The notes under the pieces are model-generated. The model was not told where the DNA came from and ran no database searches. It worked only from the letters and a program-made list of their open reading frames with translations. Positions 20,179-29,382 of a stretch of DNA of 35,925 nt are shown here, one piece after another; the first letter of the stretch is position 1, and the number at the start of each line of letters is the position of its first letter. The stretch is taken from NCBI GenBank assembly GCA_004347965.1, contig QNVF01000011.1, positions 1-35,925 on the forward strand. Direction: 5' to 3'. Both the position numbers and the translations under genes were made by a program. This DNA comes from Candidatus Nezhaarchaeota archaeon WYZ-LMO8 (GTDB taxonomy: Archaea; Thermoproteota; Methanomethylicia; Nezhaarchaeales; WYZ-LMO8).

Positions 20179-20411
20179 GCCACACGCCTCCTTCTAATTG
20201 TATGTACAGTTACCGCTAAAAGTACAGAGACCGCACCTGCATAGATTAGAAGTTGAAATATCGATGCGTAGAATGCACCCATTACGTAGTAGATTATAGC
20301 TATGAGGACGCACATAACAGAGAATGCTATGATGCACTTCACTAAGTCCTTGGATTCAACAGCAAGCAAGGCCATTAGGATTGTTAGGAATGCTAATACG
20401 ATATCCCACAA
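20175..20411 (-). CDS. NuoJ-like subunit, N-terminal part (split NuoJ)
   Basis: AFYASIFQLLIYAGAVSVLLAVTVH matches the conserved NuoJ TM3 signature; overlaps the downstream ORF by 4 nt. Confidence 0.85.
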   Translation of the reverse strand: MWDIVLAFLTILMALLAVESKDLVKCIIAFSVMCVLIAIIYYVMGAFYASIFQLLIYAGAVSVLLAVTVHTIRRRRVA

Positions 20412-20743
20412 GGCTCAACCACCTCGATCCTCCTATTGTAGGAAGCTAGCTCATAGAACTGAGTCATCTTAATAGCTTTTCGAGGACAAGATTCAACGCA
20501 TTGTGAGCAGAAGGTACATCTAGCTAAGTAATATCTAGGCTTCTTATTCCCACTCGGTAAGGTTACGAGTTCAAGTGCAGCTGCCGGACAATCTTTAACG
20601 CACAGACCGCAACCAACACACCGATTGTAATCTATTTCGACCTTGCCCCTATAGTCTGAAGGGACATCTCTCTTTTCAAAGGGATACAGCAAGGTAGCTC
20701 TCTTCTGAAAAGCGGTCTTCAACACATCACCAAATATGGGCAT
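20393..20743 (-). CDS. nuoI: NuoI-like 2x[4Fe-4S] ferredoxin subunit
   Basis: CVGCGLCVKDCPAAALE and CTFCSQCVESCPRKAIKMT. Confidence 0.92.
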   Translation of the reverse strand: MPIFGDVLKTAFQKRATLLYPFEKRDVPSDYRGKVEIDYNRCVGCGLCVKDCPAAALELVTLPSGNKKPRYYLARCTFCSQCVESCPRKAIKMTQFYELASYNRRIEVVEPCGISY

Positions 20744-20752
20744 TTCACCACC

Positions 20753-21748
20753 TCAAATAACTATCAATCTAGGCACCATAACAGCTAAGAGCAATTGAAG
20801 TATTGAGATGGGTACCAGGTACTTCCACGCGAAGTTCACCATCTGATCTATCCTAAGTCTAGACATAGCTGCCCTTATTATCGTAAGTATCAAGAGGACG
20901 ATGATGGACTTGATTACGAAGATTATTGTTGATGAAAGAGCACCTACGAAGCCTGGAAGTATTGGTTGAGGGCCTCCTAAGAATAATGTAGCTCCCAAAC
21001 CACATAGAAAGGCAAGCTCTATGTCCTTTGCAAGCCTTATGAGGGCAAGCTTCTTCCCTGAGTACTCGGTAAGCCAACCTGCAACTATCTCTGTCTCCGC
21101 TTCAGGTATATCAAATGGAACTCTCTCAAGTTCTGCTTGAGCTGCCAGCAGAAATATCGCAAAGCCTAGTGCTTGAATACCGAGAATGCTCCACCAACTG
21201 CTTTGAGTCTCTACTATACTTTTGATTTGTAAAGAGCCTTCAGTCTGAATCGTTACAGCAGCTGCTCCTAAAACTGAGGCCACGAGAGGTATTTCGTAGC
21301 CTAGTAGCTGCAATACTGATCTTTCAGCCCCCACTCCTGGGTATCTACTTGCAGACGAGAAGCCTGCTAAGAAGACTAGTATCACGAAGAAGGTTAGTAT
21401 GACTGTTACAACGATGAGATCCCCTTCAAACGATAGTACACCTTGAGCCCCGCACACTGGCAAGAACAGAACAGCAAATAAGCTTAGAGCTAAGGCGAAT
21501 ACCGGGATTGAAGAGAATAGTGGTCTATCGGCACCTTCGGGAACTATGTCCTCCTTAGCCATCAGCTTAACGAAATCAGCAAAGGGTTGGAACAAGCCCC
21601 AAGGCCCAGCGTACAAGGGACCTACTCTGTTTTGAAGCTTTGCGTAAAACTTTCTATCTATCCACTCGAAGAATAAACCGAGAACTGCGAAGAATAGGAA
21701 ACCTGGGAAAACTATTATTCGAAGAAGGTCAATGAGGTCTTGAATCAT
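20753..21748 (-). CDS. nuoH: NuoH-like membrane subunit
   Basis: DRKFYAKLQNRVGPLYAGPWGLFQPFADFVKLMAKEDIVP, AELERVPFDIPEAETEIVAGWLTEYSGKKLALIRLAKDIEL. Confidence 0.94.
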   Translation of the reverse strand: MIQDLIDLLRIIVFPGFLFFAVLGLFFEWIDRKFYAKLQNRVGPLYAGPWGLFQPFADFVKLMAKEDIVPEGADRPLFSSIPVFALALSLFAVLFLPVCGAQGVLSFEGDLIVVTVILTFFVILVFLAGFSSASRYPGVGAERSVLQLLGYEIPLVASVLGAAAVTIQTEGSLQIKSIVETQSSWWSILGIQALGFAIFLLAAQAELERVPFDIPEAETEIVAGWLTEYSGKKLALIRLAKDIELAFLCGLGATLFLGGPQPILPGFVGALSSTIIFVIKSIIVLLILTIIRAAMSRLRIDQMVNFAWKYLVPISILQLLLAVMVPRLIVI

Positions 21749-21751
21749 GAG

Positions 21752-22930
21752 TTAATCCCTCCAGTACATACGCTTTATTTGGCTGAAAGTCCAAACCCAA
21801 CTCTTACCGCTTGAGACGTCTATAAACCTTATAGCTCTATCAGTACAGCTTAAGCATGGATCTATGCTAGCAAAGGTTATAGGTACGTCAGCTATGTTAA
21901 CCACGTAATCGCCCCTAGACGTAAGCATTACTGGAATTGAGAGGAGGTTTGCCAGCGTTGGTGCCCTCACCTTCCACCTAAAAGGTCTCTCCGTGCCATT
22001 AGCTCTAACGTAGTGAATCACTTCACCCCTTGGAGCCTCAGTTCTTCCGACGCCCTCTCCAGTTGGCACAACTCTTGGTACTCTAATCCTTACAGGTCCA
22101 GAAGGCATCCTCTTTATAGCTTCTCTAACTATACTTATCGACTCAAGAGTTTCGTCAATCCTAACCAGAAGCCTAGCCGTTACGTCGCAAGTATCATATG
22201 TAACAACCCTGAACGGTATCTCATCATAGGCTGCATGTGGATCGTCAGCCCTTACGTCGAAAGGTACTCCTGATGCTCTTGCTGTTGGACCCACAGCGCA
22301 TAGAGCTATTGCATCCTCCTTCCTTAAAATGCCGACGCCATCGCACCTCATCCTTATAGTTCTCTCATCTAAGCACATCTTCTTGTACTTCCTCACTTTC
22401 TCATCTAGTAAGTCCATGACCTTCAAGATCCTCTCTGCCTTCTCCTGCGGTATATCCCTCCTCACTCCACCTATAGTCATTAGAGCGTACGTGACCCTAT
22501 TACCGGTGAAGTCCTCTATAACGTCCATTACCATCTCTCTATCTCTCCAAACGTACATGAAGAGTGTGTCAAAGCCTATTTCGTGAGCTGCAACTCCAAG
22601 CCATAGCAGGTGGCTATGTATCCTATTTAGCTCAAGACCTATCGTCCTTATGTAGTCAGCTCTCTTAGGTATCTCCTTACCTATTATGTCCTCGGTTGCT
22701 TGAGTTAGACAGAAGGCATGAACTATTCCGCATATACCGCATATTCTCTCAGCTATGTAGAGGTTTTGAATGTACGTTTGGTACTCACCAGCCTTCTCTA
22801 TGCCTCTGTGATTGTAACCAATCCTAAGCTTAGCTCCAACCACATGCTCTCCATCCACATAGCACGTTATGTTTAGGGGCTCCTTTATTGCAGGGTGTTG
22901 AGGACCTATTGGGATGTCAACTACGCTCAT
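21752..22930 (-). CDS. Group-4 [NiFe]-hydrogenase-like large subunit (NuoD homologue with intact NiFe ligand motifs)
   Basis: GPQHPAIKEPLNI, L1 motif ERICGICGIVHAF, L2 motif SIDPCLSCTDR; complex-I/hydrogenase 49-kDa family fold. Confidence 0.9.
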   Translation of the reverse strand: MSVVDIPIGPQHPAIKEPLNITCYVDGEHVVGAKLRIGYNHRGIEKAGEYQTYIQNLYIAERICGICGIVHAFCLTQATEDIIGKEIPKRADYIRTIGLELNRIHSHLLWLGVAAHEIGFDTLFMYVWRDREMVMDVIEDFTGNRVTYALMTIGGVRRDIPQEKAERILKVMDLLDEKVRKYKKMCLDERTIRMRCDGVGILRKEDAIALCAVGPTARASGVPFDVRADDPHAAYDEIPFRVVTYDTCDVTARLLVRIDETLESISIVREAIKRMPSGPVRIRVPRVVPTGEGVGRTEAPRGEVIHYVRANGTERPFRWKVRAPTLANLLSIPVMLTSRGDYVVNIADVPITFASIDPCLSCTDRAIRFIDVSSGKSWVWTFSQIKRMYWRD

Positions 22931-22933
22931 ATC

Positions 22934-23410
22934 TCAATCCCTCTCCTTAGTTATCTTGCTAAGAAGTGTTTGAAGATCTACATCCTTCCTAAGTGGATAG
23001 AGACCTTCAGGCCATTCATCTGGTAATTCTAGGTGGCTAAGATCTGGATGGCCGTTAATGTTGATTCCAAACATCTCGTGAACTTCTTTTTCGTAGAAAA
23101 AGGCCCCTGGGATTACGTCGCTTATCGTATCTATTTCTGGATTGTCTTTAGGAATTAACCCTCTAACCGATATCACCACACCTTTGAATGAGAAGTGAGG
23201 TATAACTTCGAATCTATCTACTGCATCAACACCAGATATTGTGGATACGTGTGTCACACCAATATTATCTCTCAAAAACCTAATAACATCCTTATACGTT
23301 GACCTATCAACAGTTATGAATATCCTCCTAGCCCTCTGAATCTTCGCTTCAAGTATTTTCTCTCCAAACTTCTCTTTGAGCTTATTTACGATCTCTTCTT
23401 CAAGAGTCAA
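22934..23410 (-). CDS. nuoC: NuoC-like 30-kDa subunit
   Basis: GAFFYEKEVHEMFGININGHPDLSHLELPDEWPEGLYPLRKD. Confidence 0.92.
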   Translation of the reverse strand: MTLEEEIVNKLKEKFGEKILEAKIQRARRIFITVDRSTYKDVIRFLRDNIGVTHVSTISGVDAVDRFEVIPHFSFKGVVISVRGLIPKDNPEIDTISDVIPGAFFYEKEVHEMFGININGHPDLSHLELPDEWPEGLYPLRKDVDLQTLLSKITKERD

Positions 23411-23844
23411 GAGGCCCCCCCTCTAAGTTTCTCTATGAGTTTAACGACACCGTTTATTATTGCTTCAGGCTTGGGAGGACACCCCATAACATAGACGTCA
23501 ACAGGTATCACGTTATCGAGCCCAGGATAGACGTTGTAGCAATTTCTGAAAGCTCCACTACTAGCACAGCAATTGCCAACAGCCATGACGAATTTAGGTT
23601 CAGGCATTTGCTCGTAGACCCTCTTGAGTCTCTTCTCAACTTGCTTAGTCACTGGACCTGTGACTATCAATATGTCAGCATGTCTTGGCGAGCCAACAAG
23701 TCTAATTCCAAACCTCTCAACGTCATATCTAGGAGTGAGCGCAGCTACTACCTCAATGTCACAACCATTACATGCACCAGTATTGAAGTGTATTACCCAA
23801 GGACTTCTAATTCTAGCCCAGTCAACTAGCCCCAACCTTACCAC
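23407..23844 (-). CDS. NuoB / [NiFe]-hydrogenase small-subunit-like protein
   Basis: HFNTGACNGCDIEVVAALTPRYDVERFGI (hydrogenase-type CxxC), GNCCASSGAF, VDVYVMGCPPKPEAIINGV. Confidence 0.92.
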   Translation of the reverse strand: MVRLGLVDWARIRSPWVIHFNTGACNGCDIEVVAALTPRYDVERFGIRLVGSPRHADILIVTGPVTKQVEKRLKRVYEQMPEPKFVMAVGNCCASSGAFRNCYNVYPGLDNVIPVDVYVMGCPPKPEAIINGVVKLIEKLRGGAS

Positions 23845-24179
23845 CTTCTTCTAGCTAAGAGAAGTATAGCCTCTAAAGCCACAAGCGCGTATATTGCAAC
23901 CAAGAAAGATGTTTGAGTGAGCATAGTTGGTGACAATATTGCAAACGCTATGATCAGAGCCAATGTATCAAATACTAAGAAGAGGGTTGCGAAGTTTATT
24001 AAGTGAATCGTTACGGGAACTATTTCAGCAGGAACATCCTCACCACATGCATAGGGTTTAAGCTTATCAGAGCTTGGCTTTGGTCTAGGAGCAATCTTAG
24101 CGCCCCACGCATAAGTTAATGCAGAGACTATGAGGGCGATAATGAATGAAATTATCGGGATTGTGACTGTCGAGCTCAT
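23838..24179 (-). CDS. nuoA: NuoA-like subunit
   Basis: KLKPYACGEDVPAEIVPVTIHLINFATLFLVFDTLALIIAFA; three TM segments; first gene of the operon. Confidence 0.85.
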   Translation of the reverse strand: MSSTVTIPIISFIIALIVSALTYAWGAKIAPRPKPSSDKLKPYACGEDVPAEIVPVTIHLINFATLFLVFDTLALIIAFAILSPTMLTQTSFLVAIYALVALEAILLLARRRW

Positions 24180-24224
24180 AGTGCAACCGCCTCAGATCGC
24201 TAGCCAGCACTCTTGGCTCTAAAG

Positions 24225-24237
24225 TTTAAAATATAAA
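24225..24237. promoter_or_regulatory. Candidate TATA element in the divergent nuoA-proS intergenic region
   Basis: tttaaaatataaa located 50-60 nt upstream of the proS start; AT-rich patch in a short divergent spacer. Confidence 0.45.
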
Positions 24238-24287
24238 TCCTTCGCTGAACCTCACTTAGAAAGCATGATAGCTTCAACTATGGTGTT

Positions 24288-25730
24288 ATGACTATGACTT
24301 TACAGCAGAGGAAAAAACATGAAAACTTTAGTGAGTGGTTTGAGCAAGTCACTCTTCACACTATGGTTTACGACTACAGGTTTCCAGTTAAAGGGTGTGG
24401 TGTATGGCCAGGCTACGGATTTAAGCTTAGAAAGCTTGTGCTGGACATCATGAGGAATTTGCTCGATGAGAGTGGACACGAAGAATGCCTATTTCCAACA
24501 TTAATCCCAAAAAGCCTTTTAGAGAAAGAGAGCGAGCATGTAAGAAGTTTTGAAGGTGAGGTCTTCTGGATTACGAAGGGCGGATTTACCGAGTTGGGGG
24601 AGAAGCTGGCTTTAAGACCTACAAGCGAGACAGTTATTATGCCCATGATGAAGCTGTGGATCAAGGATTACAAGGACTTACCCATCAAGTTATATCAGGT
24701 AGTAAGCGTTTTCAGGTACGAGACGAAGGCAACTCATCCAATGATAAGGGTAAGAGAGGTGACTACGTTTAAAGAGGGCCATTCAGCTCATGCTACCTAT
24801 GAAGACGCAGAAAAGCATGTTTGGAACATGGTTGAGCTCTATAAGAAGTTCTTTGACGAACTCTGCATACCTTACTTGATATCTAGGAGACCAGACTGGG
24901 ATAAGTTTGCTGGAGCTGTCTACAGCATTGCCTTCGATACATTAATGCCCGATGGAAGGGCTCTTCAAGTAGGGACGGTTCACCACTTGGGGCAAAACTT
25001 CTCAAAAGCATTTGATGTAAAGTATTTGAGGGCTGATGGAAGTCATGAATACGTTTGGACGACGAGCTACGGCATATCAGAACGCGTTATAGCTGCTTTA
25101 ATAGCCATACACGGAGACGACCATGGCTTAGTGCTACCACCAAAAGTTGCTCCTATCCAAGTAGTCATTGTACCAATACCCTATAAAGGCAAGGAGCTCG
25201 AAGTATACGAGGAAGCTCAGCGAGCTTACAATGAGCTTAAGTTAGCTGGCTTTAGAGCAACTATGGACGATCGAAGAGATGTCACGCCTGGTTCTAAGTT
25301 CTACGAGTGGGAGCTCAAGGGGGTTCCAATAAGGATTGAGGTAGGACCTCGTGATGTCGAGAGAGGCGTAATAACACTGGTTAGAAGAGATAACCTAGCT
25401 AGAGAAGAGGTCCCACGAAATGAGCTTGTAGCTTCGATACGTCGACTAGCCGAAAACATCACTATAGCCCTCAAGGAAAATGCTTGGAACTATATGAAGA
25501 GTAGAATTTTAAGGGCCCACAGCCTTGAAGACGCTAGCTCATTCATCAGAACTAAGAAGGGAATAGTGGAAATGACGTGGTGTGGTCATAGCGAATGCGG
25601 ACTAGCTCTTGAAGAGAATTTGGAAGCTAAAATTTTAGGGGCAGCCATGGAGACAATAAAGGTAGAAGGTAAGTGCATTAATTGCAGTAAAGAAGCAATG
25701 AAGATCTTAAGGGTTGCAAAGACTTACTAG
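24288..25730 (+). CDS. proS: Prolyl-tRNA synthetase (archaeal/eukaryotic type)
   Basis: FPVKGCGVWPGYGFKLRKLV, LRPTSETVIMPMMKLWIKDYKDLPIKLYQVVSVFRYETKATHPMIRVREV, C-terminal Zn-binding region. Confidence 0.95.
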   Translation: MTMTLQQRKKHENFSEWFEQVTLHTMVYDYRFPVKGCGVWPGYGFKLRKLVLDIMRNLLDESGHEECLFPTLIPKSLLEKESEHVRSFEGEVFWITKGGFTELGEKLALRPTSETVIMPMMKLWIKDYKDLPIKLYQVVSVFRYETKATHPMIRVREVTTFKEGHSAHATYEDAEKHVWNMVELYKKFFDELCIPYLISRRPDWDKFAGAVYSIAFDTLMPDGRALQVGTVHHLGQNFSKAFDVKYLRADGSHEYVWTTSYGISERVIAALIAIHGDDHGLVLPPKVAPIQVVIVPIPYKGKELEVYEEAQRAYNELKLAGFRATMDDRRDVTPGSKFYEWELKGVPIRIEVGPRDVERGVITLVRRDNLAREEVPRNELVASIRRLAENITIALKENAWNYMKSRILRAHSLEDASSFIRTKKGIVEMTWCGHSECGLALEENLEAKILGAAMETIKVEGKCINCSKEAMKILRVAKTY

Positions 25731-25803
25731 GATTTCTCAAAAATCCTTATAAGACAAAAATCGCCAATTCTGTTTACAGCAGGATTTTAAGGGTTGGTGT
25801 TTT

Positions 25804-26127
25804 GTGCCCAAGAAAAGGAAGAATCGAGGAAGAGCTAAGGGAGACAAAGGAAGAGACTCTATAGTCATGTGCGACGGTTGTGGAAGACCAATACCAAGAG
25901 GTAAAGCAATAAAGGTCACTAGATACGTAAGCTTTGTCGATCCACAGCTTAGGAAGGAGCTTGAAAGTAAAGGGGTCCTAATAAGCAAGACCCTTGTCAC
26001 TAAGTACTTATGCGTTAGCTGTGCGATATTTCAAGGCGTGAGGAAGGTTAGAGCTGAGGAAGAAAGGAGGGCTGTTCCAGGTCAAGCTAAGCCCAGAATA
26101 ATTAAAGGAGGAAGTGGAAGCTCTTAG
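25804..26127 (+). CDS. rps26e: 30S ribosomal protein S26e
   Basis: PKKRKNRGRAKGDKGRDSIVMCDGCGRPIPRGKAIKVTRY, YLCVSCAIFQGVRKVRA; GTG start. Confidence 0.93.
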   Translation: MPKKRKNRGRAKGDKGRDSIVMCDGCGRPIPRGKAIKVTRYVSFVDPQLRKELESKGVLISKTLVTKYLCVSCAIFQGVRKVRAEEERRAVPGQAKPRIIKGGSGSS

Positions 26128-26329
26128 CTTAAGGCTTAATCTCTAAACTTAGCTTAATGATTTGTTATCTTGATATAAGTTGAAATTATGAGTTAAAGAA
26201 TTTTGAAGTTAAGGTCATGATTATTGTCTCTTATAACTTTGTAAGCTTTAGATAAAGTTAAAGAGATACTAATGTAATAGCTCATTTATATTCCAAGGCT
26301 TGTTCGTAGATCAAGCAGGGACGCATAAG

Positions 26330-27250
26330 ATGTTCGATTTAGTAGCAATAGGTAACCCCGTATACGACATCATTAAGACCCCCTTCGTTGAGAGCTTAGG
26401 TAGAGTTTTATCAGGGTGTAGTGTAAATGCAGCCATAACTGCTAAGAAGCTAGGAATGAAGAAAGTGGCACTGGTTGGTTGCATTGGAGAAGATTTTGAG
26501 AGACGCTTTATGCGTGAAATGGAGAGCAGAAACATTCAGTTAATGATAGTTAAGAGGTCTAAGGAGACAACAGGCTTCAAACTTAAGTACCTTGATTTCT
26601 CGGGTAATAGGGAGCTCGAGGTTTTAGGATTAAGTGAGGGGATATCGAGGGGCGATATTCCCGAAGGCGTTTTCAATACGAAAGCAGTAGTAGTTGGCCC
26701 AGTTATAGGTGAGGTTGAAGTCGATGTTCCAGCTGCCTTTAAGAGTAGAGGAGTAACAGTCTTTCTTGACCCTCAAGGCTATCTCCGCGAAATCAGTGAA
26801 GGAGTCATCCAGCACTGCAGCAACCCCATGGCTCTAGAGGCTTGCTGTGAAAGCCACGTAGTTAAGCCGAACATGTTAGAGGCAAAACTTCTTTCAGGAT
26901 TTGATGAGCCGATCAAAGCTGCCATCTCAATTCATGAAAGGACTGGAGCCATGGTTGCTGTGACTTTAGCTGAGAAGGGCTCTGTAATCGTTTACGGGAG
27001 GAGAGCCATCATAGTTCCAGCCTATCCTACTCATCCAGTAGATCCGACTGGAGCTGGAGATGTTTACTTAGGCGCCTTTGCGTACTATCTGCATAAGGGT
27101 CTTGGAGCGGAGGAAGCTGCCTCATATGCTTCGGCCATTGCATCCATAAAGGTCGAGAATATTGCTGGGCACTTCGACATAAGTCTAGACGAAGTCGCTA
27201 GACGAGCTCTATGGATAAGAAGCAGGGTTAAGATAAAGAGATTACGTTAG
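26330..27250 (+). CDS. PfkB-family carbohydrate kinase
   Basis: N-terminal MFDLVAIGNPVYDI, GCSVNAAITAKKLGMKKVALVGCIGEDFERRF, C-terminal DPTGAGDVYLGAFAYYL. Start chosen at the ATG closest to the conserved core. Confidence 0.88.
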   Translation: MFDLVAIGNPVYDIIKTPFVESLGRVLSGCSVNAAITAKKLGMKKVALVGCIGEDFERRFMREMESRNIQLMIVKRSKETTGFKLKYLDFSGNRELEVLGLSEGISRGDIPEGVFNTKAVVVGPVIGEVEVDVPAAFKSRGVTVFLDPQGYLREISEGVIQHCSNPMALEACCESHVVKPNMLEAKLLSGFDEPIKAAISIHERTGAMVAVTLAEKGSVIVYGRRAIIVPAYPTHPVDPTGAGDVYLGAFAYYLHKGLGAEEAASYASAIASIKVENIAGHFDISLDEVARRALWIRSRVKIKRLR

Positions 27251-27261
27251 CATCCATTATC

Positions 27262-27423
27262 CTATAGAGGCCATTCGTGGCCGCATTTGGGGCATCTAGC
27301 GTATTGGCAACCTATTGCTGAAGATGGGCAACCACCACAAGCAAAGGTCCTAGCGTAAGTTAAGTCAAACTCGTAACCACACTTGGGGCACGTAAGGGTT
27401 CGAGATGCTGCTCTTATCTTCAA
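27262..27423 (-). CDS. Small zinc-ribbon protein (53 aa), absent from the supplied ORF track
   Basis: Reverse-strand translation MKIRAASRTLTCPKCGYEFDLTYARTFACGGCPSSAIGCQYARCPKCGHEWPL from a TTG start preceded by SD-like GAGGG; CxxC...CGGC...GC...CxxC pattern. Confidence 0.75.
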   Translation of the reverse strand: MKIRAASRTLTCPKCGYEFDLTYARTFACGGCPSSAIGCQYARCPKCGHEWPL

Positions 27424-27495
27424 CTTTAATCCCTCGTCTACACAGTACTAAAGCCCTTTAAAATAGTTTCACAGAAAATTAATTATGGTGAGCCT

Positions 27496-28308
27496 TTGAA
27501 TATACTTCACTTAACAGCCTATGCCAAAGTATTGCTGTGCACTACAGCTCTAGGATTAGCATCGATTCAAGACTGGAAGACCAGAGAAGTAAGTGACGTG
27601 ATATGGCTTATAATGGGGTGCTGTGGAGCCGTAATGACCATGGTCGAGTTAGTCCTTGACTACTCGATTAGCTTCCTCGCAACCTTCACGATATCGACAG
27701 CATCATGCTTCCTACTTGGCTTCGGGCTTTACTACCTAGGCTTCTTTGGAGGTGCTGATGCTAAGTGCTTGTGGTGTGTAGGGGTAACACTGCCCTTTAA
27801 CCCACTAAAGAAACTGGCTTTTAACCTCGCTGGCCCGGAAAGCCCAATATTCTCAATTTCAATATTTAACAACTCCATTTTAACCGCTGCCCTATTGGCT
27901 CTGGGTATCCTGCTCTTTAATGTTGTCAAGAGGGCAAGAGGGCCTCTCTTCACAAGTGGTGAGGAGAGTAGTCTGTGGAAGAGGTGTTTCGTTCTTATGC
28001 TAGGTTATAAGGTGAAAGTTTCAAAGCTCCTTAAAAGAAGAGACTTCTACTTTCTCCTCGAGGAGATCGTGCTTGAAGGAGACTTTGTTAAGAGGAGATT
28101 TAGACTTTCAACAAGGTGCGTAAATAATGGGTCTTACGAGAAGTTGAAGGGGTTAGTGCATAAGAAGATTGTTAAGGAAGGAGATGAAATTTGGGCTTCC
28201 CCAGCGATCCCGTTGATAGTTAACATAACGGTTGGCTTCTTCATAGCCATGCTCTATGGCGACTTAGTGCTAGCGATAGTTAAGGAGGTACTGGACTTAA
28301 TGCTGTAA
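27496..28308 (+). CDS. Archaeal type IV prepilin peptidase (A24 family)
   Basis: IQDWKTREVSDVIWLI and LGFFGGADAKCLWCVGVTLP (FGGADAK aspartate motif) with multiple TM segments. Confidence 0.85.
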   Translation: MNILHLTAYAKVLLCTTALGLASIQDWKTREVSDVIWLIMGCCGAVMTMVELVLDYSISFLATFTISTASCFLLGFGLYYLGFFGGADAKCLWCVGVTLPFNPLKKLAFNLAGPESPIFSISIFNNSILTAALLALGILLFNVVKRARGPLFTSGEESSLWKRCFVLMLGYKVKVSKLLKRRDFYFLLEEIVLEGDFVKRRFRLSTRCVNNGSYEKLKGLVHKKIVKEGDEIWASPAIPLIVNITVGFFIAMLYGDLVLAIVKEVLDLML

Positions 28309-29382
28309 TTGCAAAATAGTTCTTGCAAGCCGTACTACTTCATTCGCTACATCGACAGTCTTAGCGATGCCACCCATGTCTGGCGTTAGCACCCTACCAT
28401 CTGAGATTAATTTATCAATTGCTGATTCTATCGCCTTTGCTTTCTCAACTTCACCTAAATGGCTTAGCATCATCGCTGCGCTCAGAATTGATGCTATCGG
28501 GTTCGCAATTCCCTTGCCAGCTATGTCTGGAGCTGTTCCATGAATTGGCTCAAACATGGCATGCTTATCGCCCACATTAGCTGAAGGCGCCAGCCCAATG
28601 CTTCCCACAACACCTGCAGCAACATCAGAGAGTATATCTCCAAACATATTCGGAGTCACGAGGACTTCAAGGGTTTCTGGAGCCACTACTATCCTATACG
28701 CAGCCGCATCAACTATTAGCTCGTCTGCTTGAATCTCAGGATACAACTTAGCAACTTCGAAGAAAGCTGAGCGGAATAAACCGCAAGACTCCTTCATAAC
28801 GTTCGCTTTATGAACTACCGTAACCCTCTTCCTCCCCTCTCTTCGAGCCAGCTCGAAAGCGAATCTTGCTATCCTCTTAGATGCCCTTTCACTTACTATC
28901 CTTAAAGTGATTGCTGTAGAGCCAATTTTGAACTCTATACCTGAATAGAGGTCTTCTGTGTTCTCTCTAACTATAATCATGTCGACTTTCTTGGATGTCC
29001 TGCCAAAGCTCTTAAATGGCCTAACATTTGCGTAGAGATCTAGTACCTGTCTCAAGGTTATGGTGACCGACCTATATGACTTGGGACTTGGAGGGGTCAT
29101 TAACGGACCTTTCAGTATACAGTTGCAGTCCTTTATTACGTCGAGAGCTCCATCCTCAATAGGCTTACCTGATTGTCTCCAATACTCGTAGCCAGCCTTT
29201 ATCTCCACGTACTCGGCATCGAGGTCAAGTGCTTTAAGAACCTTAATAGCTGCCCCAATAACCTCAGGGCCTACACCGTCGCCGTATATGACTGCTATCT
29301 TGTACTTCAAGCCGTAAACCTCCACATTTTTAAGTACTTTAAGCTTTTGAAGAGTAGGTGCCTTAAAGTGGAATTTAAGCAT
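28297..29382 (-). CDS. Isocitrate/isopropylmalate dehydrogenase family protein
   Basis: IAVIYGDGVGPEVIGAA, IIVRENTEDLYSGIEF, VHKANVMKESCGLFR, NMFGDILSDVAAGVVGSIGLAPSANVG, MFEPIHGTAPDIAGKGIANP. True start probably near 29310-29325; substrate not assignable by eye. Confidence 0.88.
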   Translation of the reverse strand: MLKFHFKAPTLQKLKVLKNVEVYGLKYKIAVIYGDGVGPEVIGAAIKVLKALDLDAEYVEIKAGYEYWRQSGKPIEDGALDVIKDCNCILKGPLMTPPSPKSYRSVTITLRQVLDLYANVRPFKSFGRTSKKVDMIIVRENTEDLYSGIEFKIGSTAITLRIVSERASKRIARFAFELARREGRKRVTVVHKANVMKESCGLFRSAFFEVAKLYPEIQADELIVDAAAYRIVVAPETLEVLVTPNMFGDILSDVAAGVVGSIGLAPSANVGDKHAMFEPIHGTAPDIAGKGIANPIASILSAAMMLSHLGEVEKAKAIESAIDKLISDGRVLTPDMGGIAKTVDVANEVVRLARTILQLQH

